DNA of 64,000 nucleotides from an uncultured Saprospiraceae bacterium (GTDB lineage: Bacteria > Bacteroidota > Bacteroidia > Chitinophagales > Saprospiraceae): the NCBI GenBank assembly GCA_938015435.1, contig CALLPN010000014.1:1-64000 (forward strand), in the 5' to 3' direction. Positions 52,006 through 59,285 of this stretch are shown in pieces. The position numbers were made by a program, and so were the translations under genes. Below the pieces are notes generated by a model, which saw only the letters and a program-made list of their open reading frames with translations, did no database searches and was not told the DNA's origin. Position 1 is the first letter of the stretch; each line of letters opens with the position of its first letter.

Positions 52006-53349
52006 ATGAAAACTAAGGGATTAAGATGGTGGGTTGTAGGATTGATAGCTTTGGCTGCTGTGATCAATTATATAGACCGTCAAGCACTTGGAGTTCTATG
52101 GCCGGATATTGCTGAGTCTATGTATCCTGATATGGATGCTGATGGTCGAAAAGAAATATATGCTTGGATTACAGGTAGCTTCATCTTTTTCTATGCTGGA
52201 GGGCAGGCTATTTTTGGAAAAATATTTGATTGGATAGGAACAAGGATAGGATTCGCTATTTCTATTGGAGTATGGTCTATAGCTACGGCTTTACATGCCT
52301 TCGCCAGTGGGGCATGGTCTTTTGCTATTTTTAGATCTATACTAGGTCTGGCCGAAGCTGGTAACTGGCCAGGTGCAGCGAAGGGAAACGCAGAATGGTT
52401 TCCTGCGCATGAGAGAGCTTTTGCTCAAGGATTATTCAACTCTGGAGCCGCTATTGGAGGTATTGTAGCTATCCCGTTAATTGCATTCATGACTATATAT
52501 TTAAGCTGGCAAATGATTTTTGTTTCAGTAGGTCTTGTCGGTTTGTTATGGTTGATTCCTTGGTTTTTGATTGTTAAAGCACCACCGGAGTATCATCCTA
52601 ATATTACGGAAGAAGAAAAAAACTATATATTAACTGGACAAATAAGTGAAGATAGGAATGTAGATGAATCTGAATATAATCCAACTACTGCTCAGTTATT
52701 TACGCATAAAGAAAGTTGGGGAGTGATGTTAGCTTCCGCAGCGATTGACCCTATTTGGTGGCTGTTTGTGGCTTGGATACCTCTATATCTAAATGGGGTA
52801 TACGGTATGGATGTTAAGACGATTGGAATTTACGGATGGGTTCCTTATGTTGGGGCTATGTTAGGAGCTTGGTTTGGAGGTCTATTAGCGCAAAATAGAA
52901 TCAAAGTTGGATGGAGTGTAAACAAAACTCGTAAGTGGGTGATCACACTGGGGTGCATGATTATGTTCCCATCATTCTTTTTACTAATTGATCCAGCTTC
53001 TTTTGCCTCTATCTGTAATTCGATATTGGGTTTGATCGGGTTTAGTATGGATTCTCCATCGGCAGCAGTAATAATTATGGCAATCATTTTATTTGGATTC
53101 CAAACCTCTATTGGAAATGTGCAGACATTGCCGAGTGATATGTTTAGTAAAAAAACTGTAGGAACATTGTCAGGATTCGCAGGAATGGCAGCAAAGTTGG
53201 CTGTATTTGGATTTACAATTTTAGTACCATGGCTAACTAAAGGAGAAAATTATGCGCCAGCATTTTATGTAGGAGCGGGACTTACAGCTGTTGCACTATT
53301 TGCCGTATGGGTGTTGATCCCTAATGTAGAAAAAGTAAAATCAATTTAG
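52006..53349 (+). CDS. MFS transporter for uronate/DEH (ACS family)
   Basis: A 447-residue major facilitator superfamily protein with about twelve membrane helices and the anion:cation symporter-type features INYIDRQALGVLWPDI near the N-terminus, FRSILGLAEAGNWPGAAKGNAEWFP and RAFAQGLFNSGAAIGG in helices 4-5. Its relatives move hexuronates and galactarate; in an alginate locus the likely cargo is the unsaturated monomer or DEH from the periplasm. It starts 21 bp after kdgF and is 72 bp before the reductase gene. Confidence 0.92.
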   Translation: MKTKGLRWWVVGLIALAAVINYIDRQALGVLWPDIAESMYPDMDADGRKEIYAWITGSFIFFYAGGQAIFGKIFDWIGTRIGFAISIGVWSIATALHAFASGAWSFAIFRSILGLAEAGNWPGAAKGNAEWFPAHERAFAQGLFNSGAAIGGIVAIPLIAFMTIYLSWQMIFVSVGLVGLLWLIPWFLIVKAPPEYHPNITEEEKNYILTGQISEDRNVDESEYNPTTAQLFTHKESWGVMLASAAIDPIWWLFVAWIPLYLNGVYGMDVKTIGIYGWVPYVGAMLGAWFGGLLAQNRIKVGWSVNKTRKWVITLGCMIMFPSFFLLIDPASFASICNSILGLIGFSMDSPSAAVIIMAIILFGFQTSIGNVQTLPSDMFSKKTVGTLSGFAGMAAKLAVFGFTILVPWLTKGENYAPAFYVGAGLTAVALFAVWVLIPNVEKVKSI

Positions 53350-53421
53350 AAAATTGAAACAAGGGAAATAAATTAATTAGATTTTAATAAAGAATAAAGG
53401 ACATTTTAAAATTATATAAAT

Positions 53422-54180
53422 ATGAGTAATAATAAAGTAGCAATAGTAACTGGAGCCACAAGTGGAATAGGTCTAGATGTAGCCAAAAGGTTAGGTCAAG
53501 ATGGATACACTGTAATATTAAACGGTCGCCAAGATGATAAAGGAGCAGAGATAGTGAAAGAACTTGTTGCATCAGGAATTACTGCGGAATACTGTGGATT
53601 TGACGTAACAAATGAAGAAGCAGTAACTGCTAACATCACTAAGATCGGTGAAAAGTATGGCAGAATAGATACCCTGGTTAACAACGCCGGTGGACTAGGA
53701 GGAAGATCTAGATTCGAGGTAATGACAACAGAATTTTACAAAAATGTTATGGCATTAAACTTGGATTCAGTGTTTTACGCATCAAGAGCTGCAATTCCTT
53801 TTCTTAAGAAAGGTGAGCATCCTTCAATAATTAATTTTACGTCTAATGCAGCCTGGAACGCAGGTGGCCCTGGAGCAGGAATCTACGGTACATCTAAGGC
53901 TGGGGTTCACTCTATAACAAGAGCATTAGCAAAGGATTTAGCAGAGTATGGTATTAGAGTTAATGCAGTATCGCCGGGTACTATTGATACTCCATTTCAT
54001 TCACAAATAAAGTCTACTAAGCCAGAAGTTTTTGCTTCATGGGCTAATAACATTCTACTTGGCAGATTAGGTCAGCCTGGTGATGTATCTGGTGTTGTTT
54101 CTTTCTTAGCTAGTAAGGACGCTTCATTTATTACTGCAGAAACAATCCAGATTGGTGGAGGTCAAGCATTAGGAATATAA
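53422..54180 (+). CDS. SDR-family oxidoreductase, probable DEH reductase
   Basis: A 252-residue short-chain dehydrogenase. TGATSGIG (about 10-17) binds the nucleotide, NNAGG (about 87-91) is the second motif, and the catalytic set is Ser141, Tyr155 and Lys159 (SNAAW, YGTSK). Position between the KdgF/transporter genes and the KDG kinase gene implies reduction of DEH to 2-keto-3-deoxygluconate (KDG); alginate-degrading bacteria use SDR enzymes for this. The coenzyme (NADH or NADPH) is not obvious; Asn34-Gly35-Arg36 after the second strand leans to NADPH. Confidence 0.9.
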   Translation: MSNNKVAIVTGATSGIGLDVAKRLGQDGYTVILNGRQDDKGAEIVKELVASGITAEYCGFDVTNEEAVTANITKIGEKYGRIDTLVNNAGGLGGRSRFEVMTTEFYKNVMALNLDSVFYASRAAIPFLKKGEHPSIINFTSNAAWNAGGPGAGIYGTSKAGVHSITRALAKDLAEYGIRVNAVSPGTIDTPFHSQIKSTKPEVFASWANNILLGRLGQPGDVSGVVSFLASKDASFITAETIQIGGGQALGI

Positions 54181-54293
54181 GTATTAAAGAGGTAAGAAAG
54201 ATTGAACCGATTTGAAATATATTTTTCAATCATCGATTTTTTAATCATCAATCTATAATATCAATTAACAATTGGAATAATAAATATTAGGAG

Positions 54294-55331
54294 ATGGGAA
54301 AAGTAGTTACTTTCGGAGAGATTATGTTGCGTTTAAGTCCACCAGGATTTAATAGGTTTTCGCAAGCAAATAGCTTCGATGTAGTATATGGTGGAGGTGA
54401 AAGTAATGTAGCCGTATCATTAGCCAATTATGGGCTAGATGCTGAGTTCGTTACACGATTGCCAGAAAATGATTTAGGTGAATGTGCCCTCATGGAAATG
54501 AGAAAAAGAAGAGTAGGCACGCAGTACATAGAAAGGGGAGGAGAGCGTTTAGGAATTTATTTCTTAGAAACTGGAGCGGTGAGTAGAGGAAGTAAAGTAG
54601 TTTATGATAGAGCGCATTCAAGTATGTCTTCCATAGAAAAAGGAATGGTAGATTGGAAGAAAGTTTTCGATGGAGCCGATTGGTTTCACTGGACTGGTAT
54701 AACACCGGCAATATCTCAAGGAGCAGCCGATGCCTGCTTAGAAGCAATACAAATGGCAAACGAGCTAGGTGTAACTGTGTCCACGGATCTGAACTATAGA
54801 AAAAAACTTTGGAAATACGGTAAGTCACCCATGGATGTTATGCCTGAGCTAGTAGCCGGGTGTGATATCATATTGGGTAACGAAGAAGATGCTGAAAAGC
54901 ATTTTGGACTCCATCCAGAAGGCGTAGATGTTACCCATGGAGGAAGTGTCGACGGTAAAGCATACCTATCAGTGCTCAAACAATTGATGGAAATGTTTCC
55001 AAGAGCTAAGAAAGTAATAACAACACTGCGTGGATCTATATCTGCATCTCACAACACTTGGTCTGGAGTTCTTTATGATGGTACAACATTATATGAAGCA
55101 CCAGAATATAATATTACTCATATAGTAGATAGAGTAGGTGGTGGAGATAGCTTTATGGGTGGATTGATTTATGGCCTTATGCAATATAAAGGTGATGATC
55201 AAAAAGCACTTAACTTTGCAGTAGCAGCATCTTGTCTTAAACATACAATCAAAGGGGATGCAAACCTCGTTACCGTAGAAGAGGTAGAAAAATTGATGGG
55301 AGGTGACGCAAGTGGTAGGGTGAGTCGATAA
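54294..55331 (+). CDS. kdgK: 2-keto-3-deoxygluconate kinase (PfkB family)
   Basis: A 345-residue sugar kinase of the PfkB/ribokinase family. The N-terminal glycine motif is VYGGGESNVAVSLANYG and the C-terminal signature with the catalytic aspartate is DRVGGGDSFMGGLIYGL (about 281-297, Asp287). GEIMLRLSPPG at the N-terminus is typical of KDG kinases. It would make KDPG, the substrate of the aldolase downstream. A short GGAG precedes the ATG (TTAGGAGATG). The stop codon is followed by a palindrome at 55394-55411 and by an unexpected four-helix-bundle gene. Confidence 0.92.
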   Translation: MGKVVTFGEIMLRLSPPGFNRFSQANSFDVVYGGGESNVAVSLANYGLDAEFVTRLPENDLGECALMEMRKRRVGTQYIERGGERLGIYFLETGAVSRGSKVVYDRAHSSMSSIEKGMVDWKKVFDGADWFHWTGITPAISQGAADACLEAIQMANELGVTVSTDLNYRKKLWKYGKSPMDVMPELVAGCDIILGNEEDAEKHFGLHPEGVDVTHGGSVDGKAYLSVLKQLMEMFPRAKKVITTLRGSISASHNTWSGVLYDGTTLYEAPEYNITHIVDRVGGGDSFMGGLIYGLMQYKGDDQKALNFAVAASCLKHTIKGDANLVTVEEVEKLMGGDASGRVSR

Positions 55332-55393
55332 GTAAATATTGTAGGGATTGGAAAAATTAAATTGGATTGAAAAGATTCGTGATTTTAGATCGA

Positions 55394-55417
55394 TCGTGAT
55401 TTAAATCACGAGTTTTT
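55394..55417 (+). promoter_or_regulatory. Perfect 18-bp palindrome with T-run: terminator or CRP-like site
   Basis: TCGTGATTTAAATCACGA (55394-55411) is a perfect palindrome followed by G and T5. As RNA it gives a 7-bp stem with a TTAA loop and a short T tail, a weak intrinsic terminator after kdgK. As DNA it contains GTGA-N6-TCAC, the spacing of CRP/FNR-family sites. Another half copy, TTCGTGATTTT, lies at 55376-55386. Which role applies cannot be decided from sequence. Confidence 0.5.
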
Positions 55418-55460
55418 CATTTTCATTGATATATTTATTATTGATCAATAGTTAGAAAGC

Positions 55461-55832
55461 ATGGCATCTTATTCAAGTTTTGAGCAATTAGATTGCTATC
55501 AAAAATGTAGAGTCTTGAGAAAATGGATAGTATCTTTTCTGGATAAGCAGAATATTCGTGATAGGGATATAAGGCAAAACATTATTAGAGCAGGCAGATC
55601 TACAACTAGAAATATAGCTGAGGGTTTTGGCAGACATCATCATAAAGAGAATATTCAATATTGTCGTATTTCTAGAGGATCATTGCATGAAATATTAGAC
55701 GATTTCAATATTGTGGTAGATGAAGGTTTTAGTAAAGAAGCTGATGTCCAAGAAGGAAAGGTTCTTCTATATCAAGCTTTGAAATCAGTAAATGGATACA
55801 TTAATTATATCCTGACATTAACAAAAAAATGA
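55461..55832 (+). CDS. Four-helix-bundle protein (23S rRNA-intervening-sequence type)
   Basis: A 123-residue all-helical protein of the four-helix-bundle/S23 (23S-IVP) family: the N-terminal DCYQKCRVLRKWIVSF, the conserved NIIRAGRSTTRNIAEGFGR (about 54-72), and ISRGSLHEILDDFNIV are hallmarks. These proteins form pentamers; genes are found either inside 23S rRNA insertions or singly in Bacteroidota, often near repeats, with unclear function. Here it interrupts the alginate operon between kdgK and the KDPG aldolase gene, which is unusual and suggests insertion as a cassette. Confidence 0.88.
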   Translation: MASYSSFEQLDCYQKCRVLRKWIVSFLDKQNIRDRDIRQNIIRAGRSTTRNIAEGFGRHHHKENIQYCRISRGSLHEILDDFNIVVDEGFSKEADVQEGKVLLYQALKSVNGYINYILTLTKK

Positions 55833-55896
55833 AATTTTGATTTTAAATATTTTGAATTCATAATTTAACAATCTAGACAATTAATAATCTTTAAAG

Positions 55897-56565
55897 ATGG
55901 CAAGATTTAGTAGAATAGAAGTGGCAAACGTAATGAAAGAAACAGGACTCGTTCCATTGTTTTTTCATAGTGATATTGAAGTAGCGAAGAAAGTCACTAA
56001 AGCCTGTTATGACGGAGGCGCTCGATTACTTGAGTTTACTAGTAGAGGTGATTTTGCTCACGAAGTATTTGGAGAGCTATCAAAATATTGTAATGCCGAA
56101 TTACCAGAAATGGTGCTAGGTGTAGGATCAGTAACTGATGCTGCATCGGCTTCGATGTATATGGCCTTAGGAGCTAATTTTGTAGTGACGCCTGTACTGA
56201 GAGAAGACATAGCTATCGTCTGTAATCGTAGGAAAGTGATGTGGTCACCAGGCTGTGGATCACTAACAGAAATATGTAGAGCGGAAGAATTAGGTTGTGA
56301 AGTCGTAAAGTTATTTCCAGGCGGAACTTATGGTCCTGGATTTGTCAAAGCGATCAAAGGTCCTCAACCTTGGACGAGTATTATGCCAACTGGCGGAGTA
56401 TCTCCGACTGAAGAAAATCTTCGTGGATGGTTTGATGCTGGAGCGACTTGTGTTGGTATGGGTTCGAAGTTGATTACCAAAGATATGGTACTCAATGCTG
56501 ATTATGTTGGACTAAAAGCTAGTTGCGAAAAGGCACTCGAAATTATCCGAAAAGTTAGATCTTAA
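55897..56565 (+). CDS. eda: KDPG aldolase (bifunctional KHG/KDPG family)
   Basis: A 222-residue class I aldolase that splits 2-keto-3-deoxy-6-phosphogluconate into pyruvate and glyceraldehyde-3-phosphate, the last step of alginate breakdown. The Schiff-base lysine is K138 in VVKLFPGG, the catalytic glutamate E46 is in LLEFTSRG, and GVGSV, VTPVL and MPTGGVSP are family motifs. It closes the alginate locus, 64 bp after the four-helix-bundle gene, and its stop codon overlaps the end of a convergent small gene by 4 bp. Confidence 0.93.
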   Translation: MARFSRIEVANVMKETGLVPLFFHSDIEVAKKVTKACYDGGARLLEFTSRGDFAHEVFGELSKYCNAELPEMVLGVGSVTDAASASMYMALGANFVVTPVLREDIAIVCNRRKVMWSPGCGSLTEICRAEELGCEVVKLFPGGTYGPGFVKAIKGPQPWTSIMPTGGVSPTEENLRGWFDAGATCVGMGSKLITKDMVLNADYVGLKASCEKALEIIRKVRS

Positions 56566-56681
56566 TCTTTATTTTTCATTTTGTCATATTGGGCAAAAGT
56601 GAATTTTAGAATAAGTAGACTTACGATAAGTATCGCGAATAGAACTACTATATAATCTATGGGTATTGATTGATTTTCCAT
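56562..56681 (-). CDS. Small single-pass membrane protein (39 residues)
   Basis: A 39-residue protein beginning MENQSIPIDY, then one hydrophobic helix (IVVLFAILIVSLLILKF) and a charged tail ending MKNKD. Its ATG follows the stop codon of the upstream YdjM-like gene by one base (TAGTATGG), so it is probably translationally coupled to it. The longer open frame to 56747 overlaps that gene and is less likely. It ends within the last codons of the convergent eda gene. Function unknown; it may partner the hydrolase in the membrane. Confidence 0.55.
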   Translation of the reverse strand: MENQSIPIDYIVVLFAILIVSLLILKFTFAQYDKMKNKD

Positions 56682-56682
56682 A

Positions 56683-57219
56683 CTACTTGCCTTTGGCCAT
56701 TTTATAAGATTTTGCAATACCCCAAAGTGCGAGGCATGGAATTCCAATGTATTTTGCTTCGCTAGCCAATACTCTTAATCCCCATTCACTAAAGAATCTA
56801 GAGGCATTGATAGGGGAGACTTTTATTACTCGCCATGGTGCAAAATAACGCTCGTTATCAAAAGGAGCAAAGAATGCAACTCCTGCTCCACCAGTGGTGA
56901 AGGAGTCTAATATAGCGTGTGATGCTGTAGCCAAGAAGTAAAAAATAAATAGATTTCGCTTATTTTCACTTTTGGATTTACTATGGAAAAGATAGACTAG
57001 TGCAACTGACCAAAGTACTGCGAAGAATATAGAATGTGTAATACCTCTATGTCCCCAAAGATCTTCGTAAGGAATTCCATATTTAAAAGCTAAGACATCA
57101 ATGTCCGGCATGATAGAAGAGGCCACGCCAAGAAAGATAACACGTTTTTGCATCAGAAATTTCGGAAAGAATCTACTAGCGGTAAAAGCTGCTGCGGCAT
57201 GTCCAAAGGCTGAGGCCAT
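56683..57219 (-). CDS. YdjM-like membrane-bound metal-dependent hydrolase
   Basis: A 178-residue inner-membrane protein of the YdjM/DUF457 family. Conserved metal-type residues appear in FGHAAAAF (His7), PDIDVLA (Asp40-x-Asp), GHRGITHS (His57, His62) and SHAILDSFTTGG (His, Asp). About four hydrophobic helices are visible. In E. coli ydjM is SOS-regulated, but the biochemical role is not firmly known. The 39-residue membrane gene follows one base after its stop. Confidence 0.85.
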   Translation of the reverse strand: MASAFGHAAAAFTASRFFPKFLMQKRVIFLGVASSIMPDIDVLAFKYGIPYEDLWGHRGITHSIFFAVLWSVALVYLFHSKSKSENKRNLFIFYFLATASHAILDSFTTGGAGVAFFAPFDNERYFAPWRVIKVSPINASRFFSEWGLRVLASEAKYIGIPCLALWGIAKSYKMAKGK

Positions 57220-57314
57220 TATTATAGTTTGCGATGATGTGCAGGTAAGGTAAGCAGAGTAATTGAGATTATGAGACGAATTTAATTCATCATGTAGAAT
57301 GAATAAGTATGTCT

Positions 57315-57692
57315 CTATAAAATAGCTGTGACTTCTATTTCTATAAGCATGTCAGAATCTATCAATCTTGAAACTTCCACCATGGTACTTGCAGGACGGA
57401 TTTTACTAAAGTATTCGCCATGAGCCCGACCAATATCTTCGAATAACTCAATATTGGTAACATACATTCGTGTGCGTACAACATCATTCATGGTTCCTCC
57501 TAAATCTTCTATAGCATCTTTGATGATCTCAAATATGCATTTTGTCTGAGCGTAAGCATCACCAGCACCGATCAGTTTTCCATCTTTCATTGCAGTTGTT
57601 CCCGCCACTTCTATCGTATTTCCTACGCGTACAGCTCTAGAATATCCGACGGTAGATTCCCAAGGTGCTCCAGATGAATATAGTGTTCTCAT
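57315..57692 (-). CDS. RidA-family reactive intermediate deaminase
   Basis: A 125-residue YjgF/YER057c/UK114-type protein. RidA enzymes deaminate enamine/imine intermediates from PLP enzymes and act as trimers. VGYSRAVRVGNTIEVAGTT at the start and RPASTMVEVSRLIDSDMLIEIEVTA at the end carry the family pattern; the catalytic arginine is likely R98 in IRPASTMVEV. The upstream DNA (57693-57838) is low-complexity with repeated GAGAGATTGAG-like segments. Confidence 0.9.
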   Translation of the reverse strand: MRTLYSSGAPWESTVGYSRAVRVGNTIEVAGTTAMKDGKLIGAGDAYAQTKCIFEIIKDAIEDLGGTMNDVVRTRMYVTNIELFEDIGRAHGEYFSKIRPASTMVEVSRLIDSDMLIEIEVTAIL

Positions 57693-57822
57693 ATGTTTTT
57701 AAGATTGAGAGATGAAGAGATTGAGAGAACGAGAGATTGAGCGATGAAGAGTAATTGCTCTAGTCGCTCTCAAAGTCTTTAAGCGAAGCGATTCTCGACT
57801 CTCAAAGGCGCAGCCGACTCTC

Positions 57823-57840
57823 AAAAAGCTCCGCTTTTTT
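57823..57840 (-). terminator. Short bidirectional hairpin at the end of the thioredoxin-like gene
   Basis: AAAAAGC-TCC-GCTTTTT forms a 7-bp stem with A/T flanks and abuts the stop codon of the gene at 57839-58408. It is short and may be only weakly active. Confidence 0.4.
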
Positions 57841-58408
57841 AAATCTTAACCAACATATCTGCAATCGCATTATAAGGATTTACACCTTCTTGAAATGATT
57901 CTGCTGGCCATACTTGCTTGATGATACCAAACTCATCTATAAAGAAATATCTAGGATATCCCAAATCTGCAGCATAAGCCATCTGGCCAAATACATCAGC
58001 ATTGGGGATGACGATGAAGTTGATGTTATTAGCATCTGCAAAAGATTTTACTTCCGCTTTAGTCCCTCTAGCAAAGCTTAATATTACTAGATCTTTATTA
58101 TGTTCTTGAGTCGCGTTGAGCGCTCTAATGTGTCCTGTCGACAGTGTTTCATCTTTAGACCAAAACCATAATATTACCTTCTTGCCTTTATAATCACCTA
58201 GGAAATGTTCTTTGCCGGTGATGTCACTTGCCATAAATTGCTCAGCTGGTTGGCCTTCAAATGATTGGGCCATTTCTCTCACTGGAGGGCTGAATTTACC
58301 AAAGTCTACCAAGAAATGTGATCCGTCATCTGACATAGCTTCTTGAGCGAATGACGTCAAGAAGAATGCTGCAGAGAAGATGAATGTGAAGATTATTTTA
58401 GCTTGCAT
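57839..58408 (-). CDS. Exported thioredoxin-fold protein lacking the CxxC motif
   Basis: A 189-residue protein with a signal peptide (to about 21, TSFAQ) and an AhpC/TlpA-like thioredoxin fold (about 55-188): KGKKVILWFWSKDETLSTGHIRALN corresponds to the segment that normally carries WCxxC, VILSFARGT and GYPRYFFIDEFGIIKQVWP to the later strands and cis-proline loop. No cysteine is present at the active site, so it cannot act as a disulphide oxidoreductase in the usual way. It may be a structural or binding member of the fold. Confidence 0.8.
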   Translation of the reverse strand: MQAKIIFTFIFSAAFFLTSFAQEAMSDDGSHFLVDFGKFSPPVREMAQSFEGQPAEQFMASDITGKEHFLGDYKGKKVILWFWSKDETLSTGHIRALNATQEHNKDLVILSFARGTKAEVKSFADANNINFIVIPNADVFGQMAYAADLGYPRYFFIDEFGIIKQVWPAESFQEGVNPYNAIADMLVKI

Positions 58409-58480
58409 ATTAAAGTAATAAACGTTGAATAATATAATTTGGTATGCAGTTTGATTTTTGCAGTCGATTACATATTATGA

Positions 58481-59023
58481 TTATATCAAATATGATGCTA
58501 GATTTTTCAAATCTGAGACTTTGATATCAGCCTCTATATTAGCATTAGTCCCATCCAATACTAATACGGTTGTCATCCCTAATCTTTGGCCAAATTGCAT
58601 GTCACTAAGTGTATCACCCACCATTATACTTTTCTCAAAATCGATATTAGGAAATTCTTCTTTCGCTTGTATGCCCATTCCAGGATTGGGTTTGCGGCAT
58701 ATTGGATCAAAGACAGCCAGCTCTGGACAATAATATATCTGATCAATACGACCATGCGCAGCTTTTATACCATCCATCATATGATTGTGTACTACAGCCA
58801 ACTCCTCATGAGTGATGATTTCTCTACCAATACACTGTTGGTTAGTAACGATCACCACGGTATCAAATAATGGTGACAGCTCAAAAATACCTTCCAAGGC
58901 ATTGGGTAAAAAATCGAATTCTTCAATGTTTTTTACATAATCGTCGATAAGTCGTCGATTGATGGTACCATCTCTATCAAGGAATAATGTCCAACTTGGG
59001 TCAATAGCTAATTTGTCATGCAT
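58481..59023 (-). CDS. HAD-IIIA phosphatase, GmhB/HisB-like
   Basis: A 180-residue haloacid-dehalogenase-type phosphatase. The nucleophile motif is LDRDGTIN (Asp16, Asp18), motif II is VIVTNQQ, then CRKPNPGM with the conserved lysine, and GDTLSDMQFG is the acidic motif IV. The order matches D-glycero-D-manno-heptose-1,7-bisphosphate phosphatase (GmhB) and histidinol phosphatase. GmhB usually has a zinc loop C-x-H ... C-x-C before KPxPGM; here YYCPELAVFDPICRKPNPGM keeps only two cysteines, so the metal site may be missing. Confidence 0.85.
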   Translation of the reverse strand: MHDKLAIDPSWTLFLDRDGTINRRLIDDYVKNIEEFDFLPNALEGIFELSPLFDTVVIVTNQQCIGREIITHEELAVVHNHMMDGIKAAHGRIDQIYYCPELAVFDPICRKPNPGMGIQAKEEFPNIDFEKSIMVGDTLSDMQFGQRLGMTTVLVLDGTNANIEADIKVSDLKNLASYLI

Positions 59024-59285
59024 GTATGTAAAACTCGCAAGAGTACCTATTTAGTTCAAATTTATTTTGATTTTGATATCGGCCCAAGACTGTCTGCCAC
59101 TGATCGATCACATCATTTTTATAGATGTATAAGTGTTTTATTCTGAATATTTTTATATTTTAATCTTTAAATAAAAAACCGTTGTATCTATTTCACACGT
59201 ATAATTAATATAGATAATTGAATCTTCTTGTAAGAATTTATTCAATTAGTGAACCAATAGTTATTTGTTACTTAATTTTTTTCAG

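Noticed and set aside
54490..54979. Minus-strand frames opposite kdgK
   Set aside because: They are shadows of the kinase gene in another frame, with no conserved features.
55394..55411. Attachment site for a mobile element
   Set aside because: Only one full copy of the palindrome was found near the four-helix-bundle gene; no direct repeat on the other side was seen.
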